Shown here one piece after another: positions 15,132 to 22,460 of a stretch of DNA of 22,460 bases (its first letter is position 1; the number at the start of each line of letters is the position of its first letter). The stretch is from assembly GCA_046482735.1 (NCBI GenBank), contig JAWOEL010000044.1, forward strand, positions 1 to 22,460, in the 5' to 3' direction. A program made the translations under genes and the position numbers. The notes beneath the pieces are model-generated. The model saw only the letters and a list, made by a program, of their open reading frames with translations, did no database searches and was not told the origin of the DNA. This stretch comes from JAQICB01 sp046482735. GTDB lineage: Bacteria > Bacteroidota > Bacteroidia > Bacteroidales > UBA1715.

Positions 15132-15896
15132 ATGGCAATTACTGTTTCTTTAATTGAATATGCTAATACTATTCCCTTTGAATTCGGGATACAAAACAAT
15201 TCATTTTTACGCGAACATTCTTCATTTGTATCACATTATCCGGCAGAAGCAGCTCAACACATGAAAGACGGAATGGTTGATGTTTCAATTATGCCTGTAG
15301 CAGCAATACCGGAAGTTCCCGGAGCTCAGATTATCTCCCCGTTTTGTATTGCAGCAAAAGGCAGTGTCGATTCTGTATTATTATGTAGCCACAAACCTTT
15401 ATCGCAAATTTCTTCTATTTTACTTGATTATCAATCACGTACCTCAAATTTGCTGGTGCAGATTTTAGCATATAAATTATGGGATATTCGCCCTCGGTTT
15501 ATTTCGGGAAAATACTCTACTTTTTTACAAGAACAAGAACATGATGCACGGGTAATTATTGGCGACAGGGCTCTTGACGCATTAGAAAATAAATCATATC
15601 CATATATGTATGATTTAGCTCAGGCGTGGTATGATTTATATGCTTTGCCATTTGTGTTTGCATGTTGGGTCTCAAACACAAGATTACCAGACTCATATCT
15701 TTCTGAATTTAACAATTCTCTTCAACACGGAATTACTCATATTGATGAAGCTATTACCACTACAAATAAAGCATATTCGTTTGATTTATATAATTATTTA
15801 CATTGTAAAATTATGTATACCTTATCATATTCTGTGCAAGACATACTCGATATATTTTACGCAGACGCCCGTAATCTCCCGCACATAGTAGTGTAA
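15132..15896 (+). CDS. mqnA: Chorismate dehydratase MqnA (futalosine menaquinone pathway)
   Basis: This 254-residue protein has the periplasmic-binding-protein-like fold of the MqnA/MqnD family. MqnA dehydrates chorismate to 3-enolpyruvylbenzoate, the first step of menaquinone synthesis by the futalosine route. Recognisable segments are SLIEYANTIPFEFG (N-terminus, the usual N-x-x-P-F opening), YPAEAAQHMKDGMVDVSIMP, SVDSVLLCSHKPL and LDYQSRTSNLLVQILA. These are typical of MqnA rather than MqnD. It lies 13 bases after psd and closes the operon. MqnD or the other futalosine genes are not in the window, so distinguishing A from D rests on motifs only. Confidence 0.88.
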   Translation: MAITVSLIEYANTIPFEFGIQNNSFLREHSSFVSHYPAEAAQHMKDGMVDVSIMPVAAIPEVPGAQIISPFCIAAKGSVDSVLLCSHKPLSQISSILLDYQSRTSNLLVQILAYKLWDIRPRFISGKYSTFLQEQEHDARVIIGDRALDALENKSYPYMYDLAQAWYDLYALPFVFACWVSNTRLPDSYLSEFNNSLQHGITHIDEAITTTNKAYSFDLYNYLHCKIMYTLSYSVQDILDIFYADARNLPHIVV

Positions 15897-15984
15897 TGTA
15901 GTATATATTTCGCACAAGCCTCAATTGTTAATAAAAGGCTCATAACTCATTTTGCAAATTATTTTTAAACTTATAGGAAGACTG

Positions 15985-15992
15985 TATGTTTG
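15985..15992 (+). promoter_or_regulatory. -7 box of the HU/SPOR gene
   Basis: TATGTTTG matches TAnnTTTG exactly, 19 bases before the ATG at 16012. It makes the longer reading (start at 15952) improbable, because transcription would begin downstream of that codon. Confidence 0.5.
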
Positions 15993-16011
15993 TATAAACA
16001 ATACTGGTTAC

Positions 16012-17085
16012 ATGGAACTTGAACTTGTAATACAACATTTACTCTACACACAAAACTTTATTACAATACCTGAACTGGGTAGTTTGGTTACCCAATACCA
16101 ATCTGCGAGAATTGTAAAATCTGACCATGTAAAATTTGTTCCTCCAAGTACACACATAGCATTTAATGCTCAACTACGAGAGTCCGAGTACGACTTAACA
16201 TATTATTTAACAAAAAATTACGGGCTAACACCTGAACAATCACAACAAGAAGTAAGTCAGTTTGTAAATCAAACAAAAGAATTATTAAAACAGGACAAAA
16301 CCATATCGATTTGTGGAGTTGGCAATTTATATGTAGATACAGATAATAACCTTCAATTTAAACAATCATCAGAGGCTACGGCATCTATAGATTCGTTTGG
16401 GTTAACAAATTTTCATGTACATGCTATACCTCGGGAAGATGCTTTTGAAAAAGCTGTGCGTTCGAGTATTCAAAAAGAATCTGTTAAAAAAAAAGTATTT
16501 AAAGCATTATTTTTAGCAATACCAATTATTTTTGCATTAATTCTCATTCCAAACATTTTACATATTCCCCAATCTGCCAGTGTTGTAAATTTGTTCCGGT
16601 CAACCCAAATTGAACTTGAAAAGTCTTCGCCCCATAAACCACTACCCGATATGGCATCAGCACATTTTAATGATCCTGAGCCTTCTAATCAGGCGTATGA
16701 CACTCCTTTATCTGACTCGAAGCCTGCTGAACACGAACCAATATCTGCTAAACAAGACATTATAAGTGATTCCATACAACCGGATGAAAACAATTCTCAT
16801 GAATCTGACATTACTGATTCTGTAACGAATGATTCATTTCAAGATAAGGTTGAAGAAAATCCTCAATTTTACGTTATTGTCGGTAGTTTTTCTTCTCACA
16901 AAAATGCTCAAAAATATGTTACACAACTGCAAAATCAGGCTTATGATGCCGGAATTGTAGAACGAGATAACAAAATACGAGTTTATATATCACAATATAA
17001 CACAAAAGATATTGCACTAGATAATTTAAAATCTGTTCGTTCTCTCTCTGAATTTTCTGGTGCATGGCTCTATGCTGATGTATAA
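16012..17085 (+). CDS. HU-like (CCDC81-type) and SPOR domain membrane protein
   Basis: This is 357 residues from the ATG at 16012, whose product begins MELELVIQHLLYTQNFITIP, the normal opening of this Bacteroidota family. Residues 1 to about 118 form a HU-CCDC81-like domain, related to bacterial HU/IHF and expected in the cytoplasm (ELGSLVTQYQSARI, AFNAQLRESEYDLTYYLTK). One membrane helix follows (about 162-184, after a basic SVKKKVFKA stretch), then a long acidic Ser/Pro-rich periplasmic linker (about 185-280) and a C-terminal SPOR domain (about 283-355, FYVIVGSFSSHKNAQKYV). SPOR domains bind glycan strands stripped of stem peptides at division sites. The protein may therefore link something cytoplasmic, possibly DNA, to septal peptidoglycan. 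It converges on the photolyase gene with only two bases between stops. Confidence 0.88.
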   Translation: MELELVIQHLLYTQNFITIPELGSLVTQYQSARIVKSDHVKFVPPSTHIAFNAQLRESEYDLTYYLTKNYGLTPEQSQQEVSQFVNQTKELLKQDKTISICGVGNLYVDTDNNLQFKQSSEATASIDSFGLTNFHVHAIPREDAFEKAVRSSIQKESVKKKVFKALFLAIPIIFALILIPNILHIPQSASVVNLFRSTQIELEKSSPHKPLPDMASAHFNDPEPSNQAYDTPLSDSKPAEHEPISAKQDIISDSIQPDENNSHESDITDSVTNDSFQDKVEENPQFYVIVGSFSSHKNAQKYVTQLQNQAYDAGIVERDNKIRVYISQYNTKDIALDNLKSVRSLSEFSGAWLYADV

Positions 17086-17098
17086 GCTCATGGCTTAT
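17082..17098. terminator. Small hairpin between convergent stops
   Basis: ATAAGC (17082-17087) pairs with GCTTAT (17093-17098) around TCATG, spanning the stop codons of the HU/SPOR and photolyase genes. A short stem and a two-base T tail make termination uncertain. Confidence 0.3.
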
Positions 17099-18392
17099 TT
17101 ACCTCTTTATACATTTGCAATGCTCGTTCTCTGGCGAATGTGTGCTCAACAACAGGGGCAGGATAGTAAGGCGTGTTATACTCAGGCACCCACGTTGATA
17201 TGTATATAAATTCTGTATCGAATTTTTTTTGCTGTATAACAGGATTAAAAATTCTAAAATACGGAACCGCATCACAACCGGTAGATGCAGCCCACTGCCA
17301 ATTACCATTGTTTGAAGCAAGTTCATAATCAAGTAATTTTTCTGCAAAATACGCTTCTCCCCACCGCCAGTCTATACACAAATGCTTGCATAAAAATGAG
17401 GCTGTTATCATTCGCACGCGATTATGCATCCATCCGGTTTTGTTTAATTGTCGCATACCGGCATCTACTATCGGATATCCTGTTTCGCCCTTGCACCAGA
17501 GTTCAAATTCTTTTTCGTTGTTACGCCAATTCAAAAAGTTGTATTTTTCTTTAAAACAGGAATGTGTAACTTTTGGAAATGAGTCTAATATACTCATATA
17601 AAATTCTCGCCATATTAGCTCTCCTAACCACACTAAACTGTGCTTGTATGCATATTGCACTGCTTCGCGTATACTTATAGTGCCAAACCGAAGATGAAAT
17701 CCAATAGTACTTGTTCCCTCAATACTGGGAAAGTCACGGTTTTTGTGGTACGTATTTATTATTTTTTTCGGGAGTGTATATGGTGTATAATTTATATCCG
17801 ATGTGGTAAATCCTAGCTCAGACAATGTGGGGTATGGTAATGTATCTATATGTTTAAAATTATGCTGCAACTTTTCTATGTTAAAACTCTGAATATTAAT
17901 TTTCTCAAATTCTTTCATCCATGTGCGTGCATAGGGCGAATAGACGGTATATGGTGTGTCGTTTTGTGTGCGAATGGAATCTGATTCAAAAATTACGTGG
18001 TCGGTGTAGCTTTTAAAATCGATGTTATTTTCTTTGCATAATTGTTCTACGAGAGTGTCGCGTTCTTTTGCATATGGTTCGTAGTCTTTATTTGTATACA
18101 CAGATTCAACATTGTATTCTTTAAAAAGTTTGGCAAACACATCTTCTGGTGTGCCGTGCTTTACTATAATTGATGAATTGTATTCTTTTAGTTTATGATG
18201 CATTAATTGTATGATTTGATGCAGCACATCGACACGTCTGTCTTTTGGTTGAGGAAGTTTGCTTAAAATATTTGTGTCAAATATAAAAAGTGGCAACACG
18301 TTTTTTTTTGAAGATAATGCATGAAAAAGCCCCACATTATCCGATAAACGAAGGTCACGACGAAACCAAAAAAGTGTAATTGTTCGTGTCAT
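17088..18392 (-). CDS. phrB: Deoxyribodipyrimidine photolyase (class I CPD type)
   Basis: This 434-residue flavoenzyme splits UV-induced cyclobutane pyrimidine dimers using blue light. The N-terminal alpha/beta antenna domain starts TLFWFRRDLRLSDN (7-20). The helical FAD domain holds WLGELIWREFY (255-265, with Glu258 and Trp261 at the dimer-contact positions), GYPIVDAGMRQL (305-316), GWMHNRVRMITASFL (320-334) and NNGNWQWAAST. The electron-transfer tryptophan triad is complete: Trp289, Trp342 and Trp365 (E. coli 306, 359, 382). Asn361 matches E. coli Asn378 next to the flavin, which favours photolyase over cryptochrome. Length is slightly short of the E. coli enzyme (472) but no domain is missing. 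It is divergent from 18452 and convergent with 16012. Light-exposed life at some stage is implied. Confidence 0.95.
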   Translation of the reverse strand: MTRTITLFWFRRDLRLSDNVGLFHALSSKKNVLPLFIFDTNILSKLPQPKDRRVDVLHQIIQLMHHKLKEYNSSIIVKHGTPEDVFAKLFKEYNVESVYTNKDYEPYAKERDTLVEQLCKENNIDFKSYTDHVIFESDSIRTQNDTPYTVYSPYARTWMKEFEKINIQSFNIEKLQHNFKHIDTLPYPTLSELGFTTSDINYTPYTLPKKIINTYHKNRDFPSIEGTSTIGFHLRFGTISIREAVQYAYKHSLVWLGELIWREFYMSILDSFPKVTHSCFKEKYNFLNWRNNEKEFELWCKGETGYPIVDAGMRQLNKTGWMHNRVRMITASFLCKHLCIDWRWGEAYFAEKLLDYELASNNGNWQWAASTGCDAVPYFRIFNPVIQQKKFDTEFIYISTWVPEYNTPYYPAPVVEHTFARERALQMYKEVNKP

Positions 18393-18406
18393 ATTTTAAA
18401 TATAAA

Positions 18407-18439
18407 TTGCGATTTTCAAATTGATTATAAATATATTTG
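18407..18439 (+). promoter_or_regulatory. Promoter of the 18452 gene
   Basis: TATATTTG (18432-18439) is an exact TAnnTTTG -7 box 12 bases before the ATG. TTG (18407-18409) is a -33 core at 22-base spacing, slightly longer than usual. Confidence 0.45.
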
Positions 18440-18451
18440 TAAAAAAAAATA

Positions 18452-19030
18452 ATGCACAAAACTCTATTTTTCTTAATATTCCTGTTTTTGTCAGTTCATA
18501 TATACGCTCAAAAACATAAGCAAGATACAACAAATAATATAAAACTCAACACATCTGTATCTGCAGGTTATATTATAGGTGCACAAGTATATAATGATAA
18601 TTTTTTATATAATCCCGGTTGGATGTATTCAATAGAAACATATATTCCATTTTCATCAGATTTAAACGTTGGTGGTGGAATCAGTTTTTTGCAATTACAA
18701 AATGAACGATTTATACCTGTATATATAGACCTAATAAGCTACAGAGATAAAAAGAAAACATCACATTATATTCATGCACGATGCGGATACAGCTACGGAT
18801 GGAATACATCTATAGCCCCAATGGATGATTACACATTTAATGGCGGCACATTTTTAAGTATAGGAACAGGAAAAAAAATACATATAAACAAGTCATTTTC
18901 TATGATGATTGAATGGGCATATATGCATCAATTTGCAAAAATGACATATACTATATATTCTTCACAAACTTATAATGAAGTACTGAACTATGATATGTTC
19001 AATGTGTCTCTTTCATTAATAATGCATTAA
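18452..19030 (+). CDS. Putative outer-membrane beta-barrel protein, family unknown
   Basis: This 192-residue protein has a textbook signal peptide (residues 1-20, FFLIFLFLSVHIYAQ). The mature protein alternates amphipathic strands: LNTSVSAGYIIGAQVY, GWMYSIETYIPFSSDLNVGG, RFIPVYIDLISY, HYIHARCGYSYGWN, GTFLSIGTGKKIHI and SFSMMIEWAYM. It ends in MFNVSLSLIMH. The pattern and length suit an eight-stranded barrel. No family name can be defended. It stands before the CotH-type gene on the same strand, separated by 138 bases that hold a possible gene remnant, so co-expression is possible but not shown. Confidence 0.65.
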   Translation: MHKTLFFLIFLFLSVHIYAQKHKQDTTNNIKLNTSVSAGYIIGAQVYNDNFLYNPGWMYSIETYIPFSSDLNVGGGISFLQLQNERFIPVYIDLISYRDKKKTSHYIHARCGYSYGWNTSIAPMDDYTFNGGTFLSIGTGKKIHINKSFSMMIEWAYMHQFAKMTYTIYSSQTYNEVLNYDMFNVSLSLIMH

Positions 19031-19050
19031 ATAAAGGAATTAAACCATGA

Positions 19051-19164
19051 TACACGATTGGCAAGAACCTATATAATAACTATTATGAATCGCAATATAA
19101 TGAAAACACAAAATTACAAATCATAGCACACTTTGGTTCTACAAATAAAAGTCAAGTAAAATAA
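19051..19164 (+). pseudogene. Possible C-terminal gene remnant
   Basis: An in-frame open stretch without a start codon, bounded by TGA (19048-19050) and TAA (19162-19164). It encodes 37 residues (NLYNNYYESQYNENTKLQ, then IIAHFGSTNKSQVK) with protein-like composition rather than the AT-noise of other gaps here. It could be the tail of a lost gene between the two exported-protein genes. No family can be named and chance is not excluded. Confidence 0.25.
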
Positions 19165-19168
19165 CTAT

Positions 19169-21436
19169 ATGAAACAATTAGTAACAATTTTTTTTCTTTG
19201 TGTTACGTATGTATTACATGCTCAGGATGTAATTATAAATGAGGTAATGTACTCTAATACATCAACGATAACAGATGCATTTACCGACAACCCGGATTGG
19301 ATAGAGTTATATAACCCTAATGACACAGCAATTAATATTAAAAATTGGCAAATTACAGATAACACCGAAAAAAAAACATACTGGATATTTCCCGAATGTA
19401 CAATAGATCCACATTCGTATTTACTCGTTTTTGCTTCCGGAAGAGATACAGTAATATCTTCAGAAATCCATACAGATTTTAAACTTGCTCAAATGGAAGA
19501 AGGAGTATATTTGTTTGATTCGCACAAAAACAGTATTGATTCGGTACCTGTCCAATGTGTGCCACGCGATTATTCTTTAGGTTACACACAAGATGGCAAG
19601 GGCGAAAAACACATACTTTCCCCTTCACCAAATACTTCGAATAACAACTCCGATATTATTGATATAGGTACATTTAAAACATCAGATATATCAGTTTCTC
19701 ATACATCCGGCATATATGACTCAGCATTTACAATACAAATAAATTCTTCGGAATCAGAATCTAAAATATATTATACATTAGATGGCAATGAACCTGATGA
19801 AGATGATATGAAATATACCGAACCAATTTCAATATCAAACAGAATACATGAGTCAGCTGAATATGCAGATATTGAAACCTCATCTATGTGGCAGAAACCA
19901 CGTGGTGAAGTGTATAAAGGCACAGTATTACGAGCAGTTGCCTACAATTCCGGTTGCATTTCCAGTAAAGTAATTAACAGAACGTTTTTTGTAGATTCAC
20001 TATTTAGCAATCGCTATACAGTACCTGTGGTATCACTTATTACAGACAAAGATAATTTATTTGACACACACGAAGGAATTTACGTTAAAGGAGAAGATGA
20101 CAATTATTCTCAACGCGGTGGTGATTGGGAACGAGAAGCTTTTTGTGAAATGTTTGATACCACCAATCAATTAGTTTTACATCAAAATATAGGTATACGA
20201 ATACATGGCGGCGCTTCCCGAGCGGCCCCTCAAAAAAGTATCCGTTTATATGCACGAAAAAAATACGGTATACCCTATTTTTCCTATCCTTTTTTTTCAC
20301 AAAAACCCGATTTACAACGTTTTTCAAATATCATCTTACGCTCTGCACGAGACTGGTCATATGTATTATTTAAAGACGAACTATGTCAATCATTAGTAGC
20401 TGATATGAATATAGATAATATGGCTACCGAACCCGCTGTTGTATTTATAAATGGTGAATATTGGGGCATACATAGTTTCCATGAACGACAAGATGAGCAT
20501 TATATACGCAATCATTATTATCCACATGAAGATGAATTTGAAATAATAGCCTATGAAGCTTCAAAAGGAATAGAAACTGATGCCGGATCAGGATTACATT
20601 ATACACATCTTATTAATTTTATTGAAAGTCATAATATACAAGATGAAAACACTTATAATGAATTATGTAAAATGATAGATATCCCAAATCTTATTGATTT
20701 CTTTATAGCTCAATTATATTTTGCAAATTCAGATTTTCCCAAAAAAAATCTTAAAATGTGGTATACTCCAGATGTTGATACAGCAAAATGGAGATATTTC
20801 TTTTTTGATTGTGATGGTTGCATGATTCGATCTCAATATAATCATATTGATAATTATAACAATACCTGGGGTATCTTACAAGAATTTCCCCCTTTCTCAC
20901 AATACATTCTTCGTCAATTATTTCAAAACAGAGATTTCAGAGATTTGTTTTCAGCAACATTATATTATCACCTTTCATACACATTTTCTCCGGAACGTGT
21001 TATTGAAAAAATTGAAGAGTACAAAAAAATCTATAAACCTCTTATAGCTGAACACACATTACGATGGCGTTTGCCTGAAGATATTACAAAATGGGAACAT
21101 AACGTAAGTATGCTTTCCAAATTTGCTTTACAACGGCATGCTGTACTTATAGAAGAATTACAAGACAATTTCGGTTTACCCTTTGTATTATATCCTAATC
21201 CGGTACAGAAACAGGGAATCTGTCGGGTACGTTTTCCTGATAATTATACTCGTTTTGCTCCCGCAAATATTGGCATATCTATACGTGCAACAGATGGCTC
21301 ACAAGTGTATTCAAATAGTATTCCCGTAGCTGCTTTATCATCATATACAATTCCGATAGATTTTAACTCCGGTGTATATATAGTAACGTGGGACTATTTT
21401 AATTTTCAATTCACCTCAAAATTAATTGTTCATTAA
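19169..21436 (+). CDS. Secreted lamin-tail / CotH kinase-like protein with T9SS sorting domain
   Basis: This 755-residue protein has a signal peptide (1-19, ending HAQ). Domains in order: a lamin-tail domain (about 20-155, VIINEVMYSN, DWIELYNP, INIKNWQITD); a chitobiase/beta-hexosaminidase-type C-terminal module (about 172-275, YYTLDGNEPDE); a CotH kinase-like domain (about 280-650, with VKGEDDN, GIRIHGGASR, KSIRLYARKKYG, INGEYWGIHSF, FPKKNLKMWY and WRYFFFDCD carrying Asp547 and Asp549); and a C-terminal T9SS type A-like domain (about 668-755, VLYPNPVQ to GVYIVTWDYF). CotH of Bacillus spores phosphorylates coat proteins; whether this secreted relative is active is unknown. T9SS export to the surface is expected. 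Its TAA overlaps the next ATG by one base. Confidence 0.9.
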   Translation: MKQLVTIFFLCVTYVLHAQDVIINEVMYSNTSTITDAFTDNPDWIELYNPNDTAINIKNWQITDNTEKKTYWIFPECTIDPHSYLLVFASGRDTVISSEIHTDFKLAQMEEGVYLFDSHKNSIDSVPVQCVPRDYSLGYTQDGKGEKHILSPSPNTSNNNSDIIDIGTFKTSDISVSHTSGIYDSAFTIQINSSESESKIYYTLDGNEPDEDDMKYTEPISISNRIHESAEYADIETSSMWQKPRGEVYKGTVLRAVAYNSGCISSKVINRTFFVDSLFSNRYTVPVVSLITDKDNLFDTHEGIYVKGEDDNYSQRGGDWEREAFCEMFDTTNQLVLHQNIGIRIHGGASRAAPQKSIRLYARKKYGIPYFSYPFFSQKPDLQRFSNIILRSARDWSYVLFKDELCQSLVADMNIDNMATEPAVVFINGEYWGIHSFHERQDEHYIRNHYYPHEDEFEIIAYEASKGIETDAGSGLHYTHLINFIESHNIQDENTYNELCKMIDIPNLIDFFIAQLYFANSDFPKKNLKMWYTPDVDTAKWRYFFFDCDGCMIRSQYNHIDNYNNTWGILQEFPPFSQYILRQLFQNRDFRDLFSATLYYHLSYTFSPERVIEKIEEYKKIYKPLIAEHTLRWRLPEDITKWEHNVSMLSKFALQRHAVLIEELQDNFGLPFVLYPNPVQKQGICRVRFPDNYTRFAPANIGISIRATDGSQVYSNSIPVAALSSYTIPIDFNSGVYIVTWDYFNFQFTSKLIVH

Positions 21437-22089
21437 TGAAAAAAATCATACAATACATATTACCTGTTGCATGTATTTTGCTGTTTGCTCCACAAATATA
21501 CTCTCAGGAGTATAATTTTTCAGTAAAAAAAAGCATGTCTGCCAGCAAAAAAATTGAATTAACATTTGAACCACGAGTATATATGTATATGTGGCCACAT
21601 ATATCAATTTCAAAAATGAGACTGTATGTTGAAGGAGAATATGAAATTTTTTCTGATATTGATTATGAACTTGGTTTTCGATTTTCTCTTAGAAATGATA
21701 CAGATACAGAACTTTTTGTATATGAAGATGACTCCCGAATACGATTATATAATAGTATAAGTTTTGAGATATATGATTCCAAAATAATTGAATTATCATA
21801 TAGATTCAGACATCAGATAACGAAAGATTCCGATGAATTTGAATACGAAGAACGTAATAAAATAAAATTTGAACATACAGATTATGAAGATGTAAAACCA
21901 TATATATCTATAGAATCTTACACTACAAATTTTTTTCGCACATTTGAAAAAGCAAAGATAAGTTTAGGTGTGGAGCATGATTTTTTACAGAAATTTGAAT
22001 TAGAGGAATATATGAATATATCAGTATATGTTATCAACGAATTACCTCGAATTTATTATGAATTAGGCATTTGCCTAAAATTAGATTAG
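21436..22089 (+). CDS. Putative outer-membrane protein, possibly DUF2490
   Basis: This 217-residue protein has a signal peptide (1-23, IQYILPVACILLFAPQIYSQ). The mature chain is made of alternating strands with many Arg, Glu and Tyr residues: KIELTFEPRVYMYMWPHI, YELGFRFSLRNDT, RIRLYNSISFEIYD, IIELSYRFRHQITK, YISIESYTTNFF and KISLGVEHDFLQKF. It finishes IYYELGICLKL. The ordering (R-x-R barrels, then PYISIE, then an F-x-K-x-x-x-x-G-V turn) resembles DUF2490, a Bacteroidota outer-membrane family; I am only moderately sure. The start codon shares one base with the CotH-type gene's stop (TAATG), so translation is probably coupled and the two products may cooperate at the surface. Confidence 0.65.
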   Translation: MKKIIQYILPVACILLFAPQIYSQEYNFSVKKSMSASKKIELTFEPRVYMYMWPHISISKMRLYVEGEYEIFSDIDYELGFRFSLRNDTDTELFVYEDDSRIRLYNSISFEIYDSKIIELSYRFRHQITKDSDEFEYEERNKIKFEHTDYEDVKPYISIESYTTNFFRTFEKAKISLGVEHDFLQKFELEEYMNISVYVINELPRIYYELGICLKLD

Positions 22090-22208
22090 GCATTACTGCA
22101 TGTGCAGTGTTTAAAAAAAAGTTAAAAAAAATATGTAATATTGTAAAAATATTAAAAGAAATAGTATTTTTTTGCGAGCTATATATGGTTATAATGTGAT
22201 ACAATAAT

Positions 22209-22460
22209 ATGAATACAGAAGACGAACAACACGATGAAATTCACGATTCGGAAGTACAAAATATAAAATATATTTCCGGTCATTTTCAAGATTGGTTTCT
22301 TGATTATGCTTCATATGTAATTATGGAGCGTGCTGTTCCGTATATAAATGACGGATTAAAGCCCGTACAGCGTCGTATTTTACATTCTATGAAACGCATG
22401 GATGACGGTCGCTTTAGCAAAGTAGCCAATATAATAGGACATACTATGCAGTTTCACCCA
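22209..22460 (+). CDS. parC: DNA topoisomerase IV subunit A, N-terminal part (3' end outside window)
   Basis: The first 84 residues of a type IIA topoisomerase A subunit, which breaks and rejoins duplex DNA to unlink daughter chromosomes. The acidic lead sequence is followed by FLDYASYVIMERAVPYINDG, then LKPVQRRILHSMKRMDDG and KVANIIGHTMQFHP. This MERAVP/KRMDDG wording is typical of Bacteroidota ParC, not GyrA, which starts with a shorter EIxxSYLDYAMSVI type of opening. The drug-resistance region and the active-site tyrosine lie beyond the window. The 119-base gap before it is AT-rich, with a short hairpin at 22094-22107. Confidence 0.9.
   Translation, partial: MNTEDEQHDEIHDSEVQNIKYISGHFQDWFLDYASYVIMERAVPYINDGLKPVQRRILHSMKRMDDGRFSKVANIIGHTMQFHP

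Noticed and set aside
15917..15940. AGCCT/AGGCT inverted repeat after mqnA as a terminator
   Set aside because: Only five base pairs around a 14-base loop, with no T-run.
15952..16011. Upstream in-frame TTG extension of the HU/SPOR gene
   Set aside because: The family normally begins at the MELELV methionine (16012), and a -7 box at 15985-15992 lies inside the extension.
22063..22078. TTAGGC-attt-GCCTAA hairpin at the end of the last exported-protein gene
   Set aside because: Lies inside the coding sequence, only six base pairs and no T-run; probably chance.
22094..22107. ACTGCA-tg-TGCAGT palindrome before parC
   Set aside because: Short stem followed by A-rich rather than T-rich sequence on the plus strand, so not a convincing terminator; operator role unsupported.

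Overview
The window is AT-rich bacterial DNA that fits a member of the Bacteroidota. The evidence is promoter-like TAnnTTTG boxes of the Bacteroidota type, a protein ending in a type IX secretion (T9SS)-like C-terminal domain, a fused HU-like/SPOR protein, the gene order rsfS-ftsH-LUD-cdsA-psd, and a ParC N-terminus typical of the phylum. The order or genus cannot be fixed from the sequence alone. MqnA suggests menaquinone is made by the futalosine route.

Layout. 1-222 is the tail of a MerR-type regulator. 223-3575 is a gene-poor, accessory-looking stretch. It holds a pRiA4b ORF-3-like protein and a two-gene lipoprotein/beta-barrel cassette (1870-2930). The cassette lies between two nearly identical ~220-bp copies of a structured non-coding repeat (1542-1761 and 3038-3258). 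3576-6695 holds a divergent MarR regulator, an alginate-export-type porin and a polytopic inner-membrane protein resembling the SLAC1/TsoY group. A perfect 9-bp palindrome lies in the MarR/porin gap. 6759-8381 (minus strand) is pssA-map. 8504-10505 is a DUF4380-like sugar-epimerase-fold protein followed by phosphofructokinase.

10607-15896 is a tight housekeeping operon: rsfS, ftsH, LUD protein, cdsA, psd, mqnA. It joins ribosome silencing, membrane proteolysis, phosphatidylethanolamine synthesis and menaquinone synthesis. With pssA nearby, the window encodes CDP-diacylglycerol to phosphatidylserine to phosphatidylethanolamine. 16012-18392 has the HU/SPOR membrane protein converging on a class I photolyase. 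18452-22089 encodes exported proteins: a small beta-barrel candidate, a large lamin-tail/CotH/T9SS protein, and an outer-membrane candidate overlapping it by one base. The window ends inside parC.

The strongest non-routine signal is the repeat pair. Each copy has the symmetric plan hairpin, 1 nt, 13-nt arm, about 99 bp, inverted arm, 1 nt, hairpin. This looks like a REP/BIME-type unit. No CRISPR array, rRNA, tRNA or intact transposase gene was seen.
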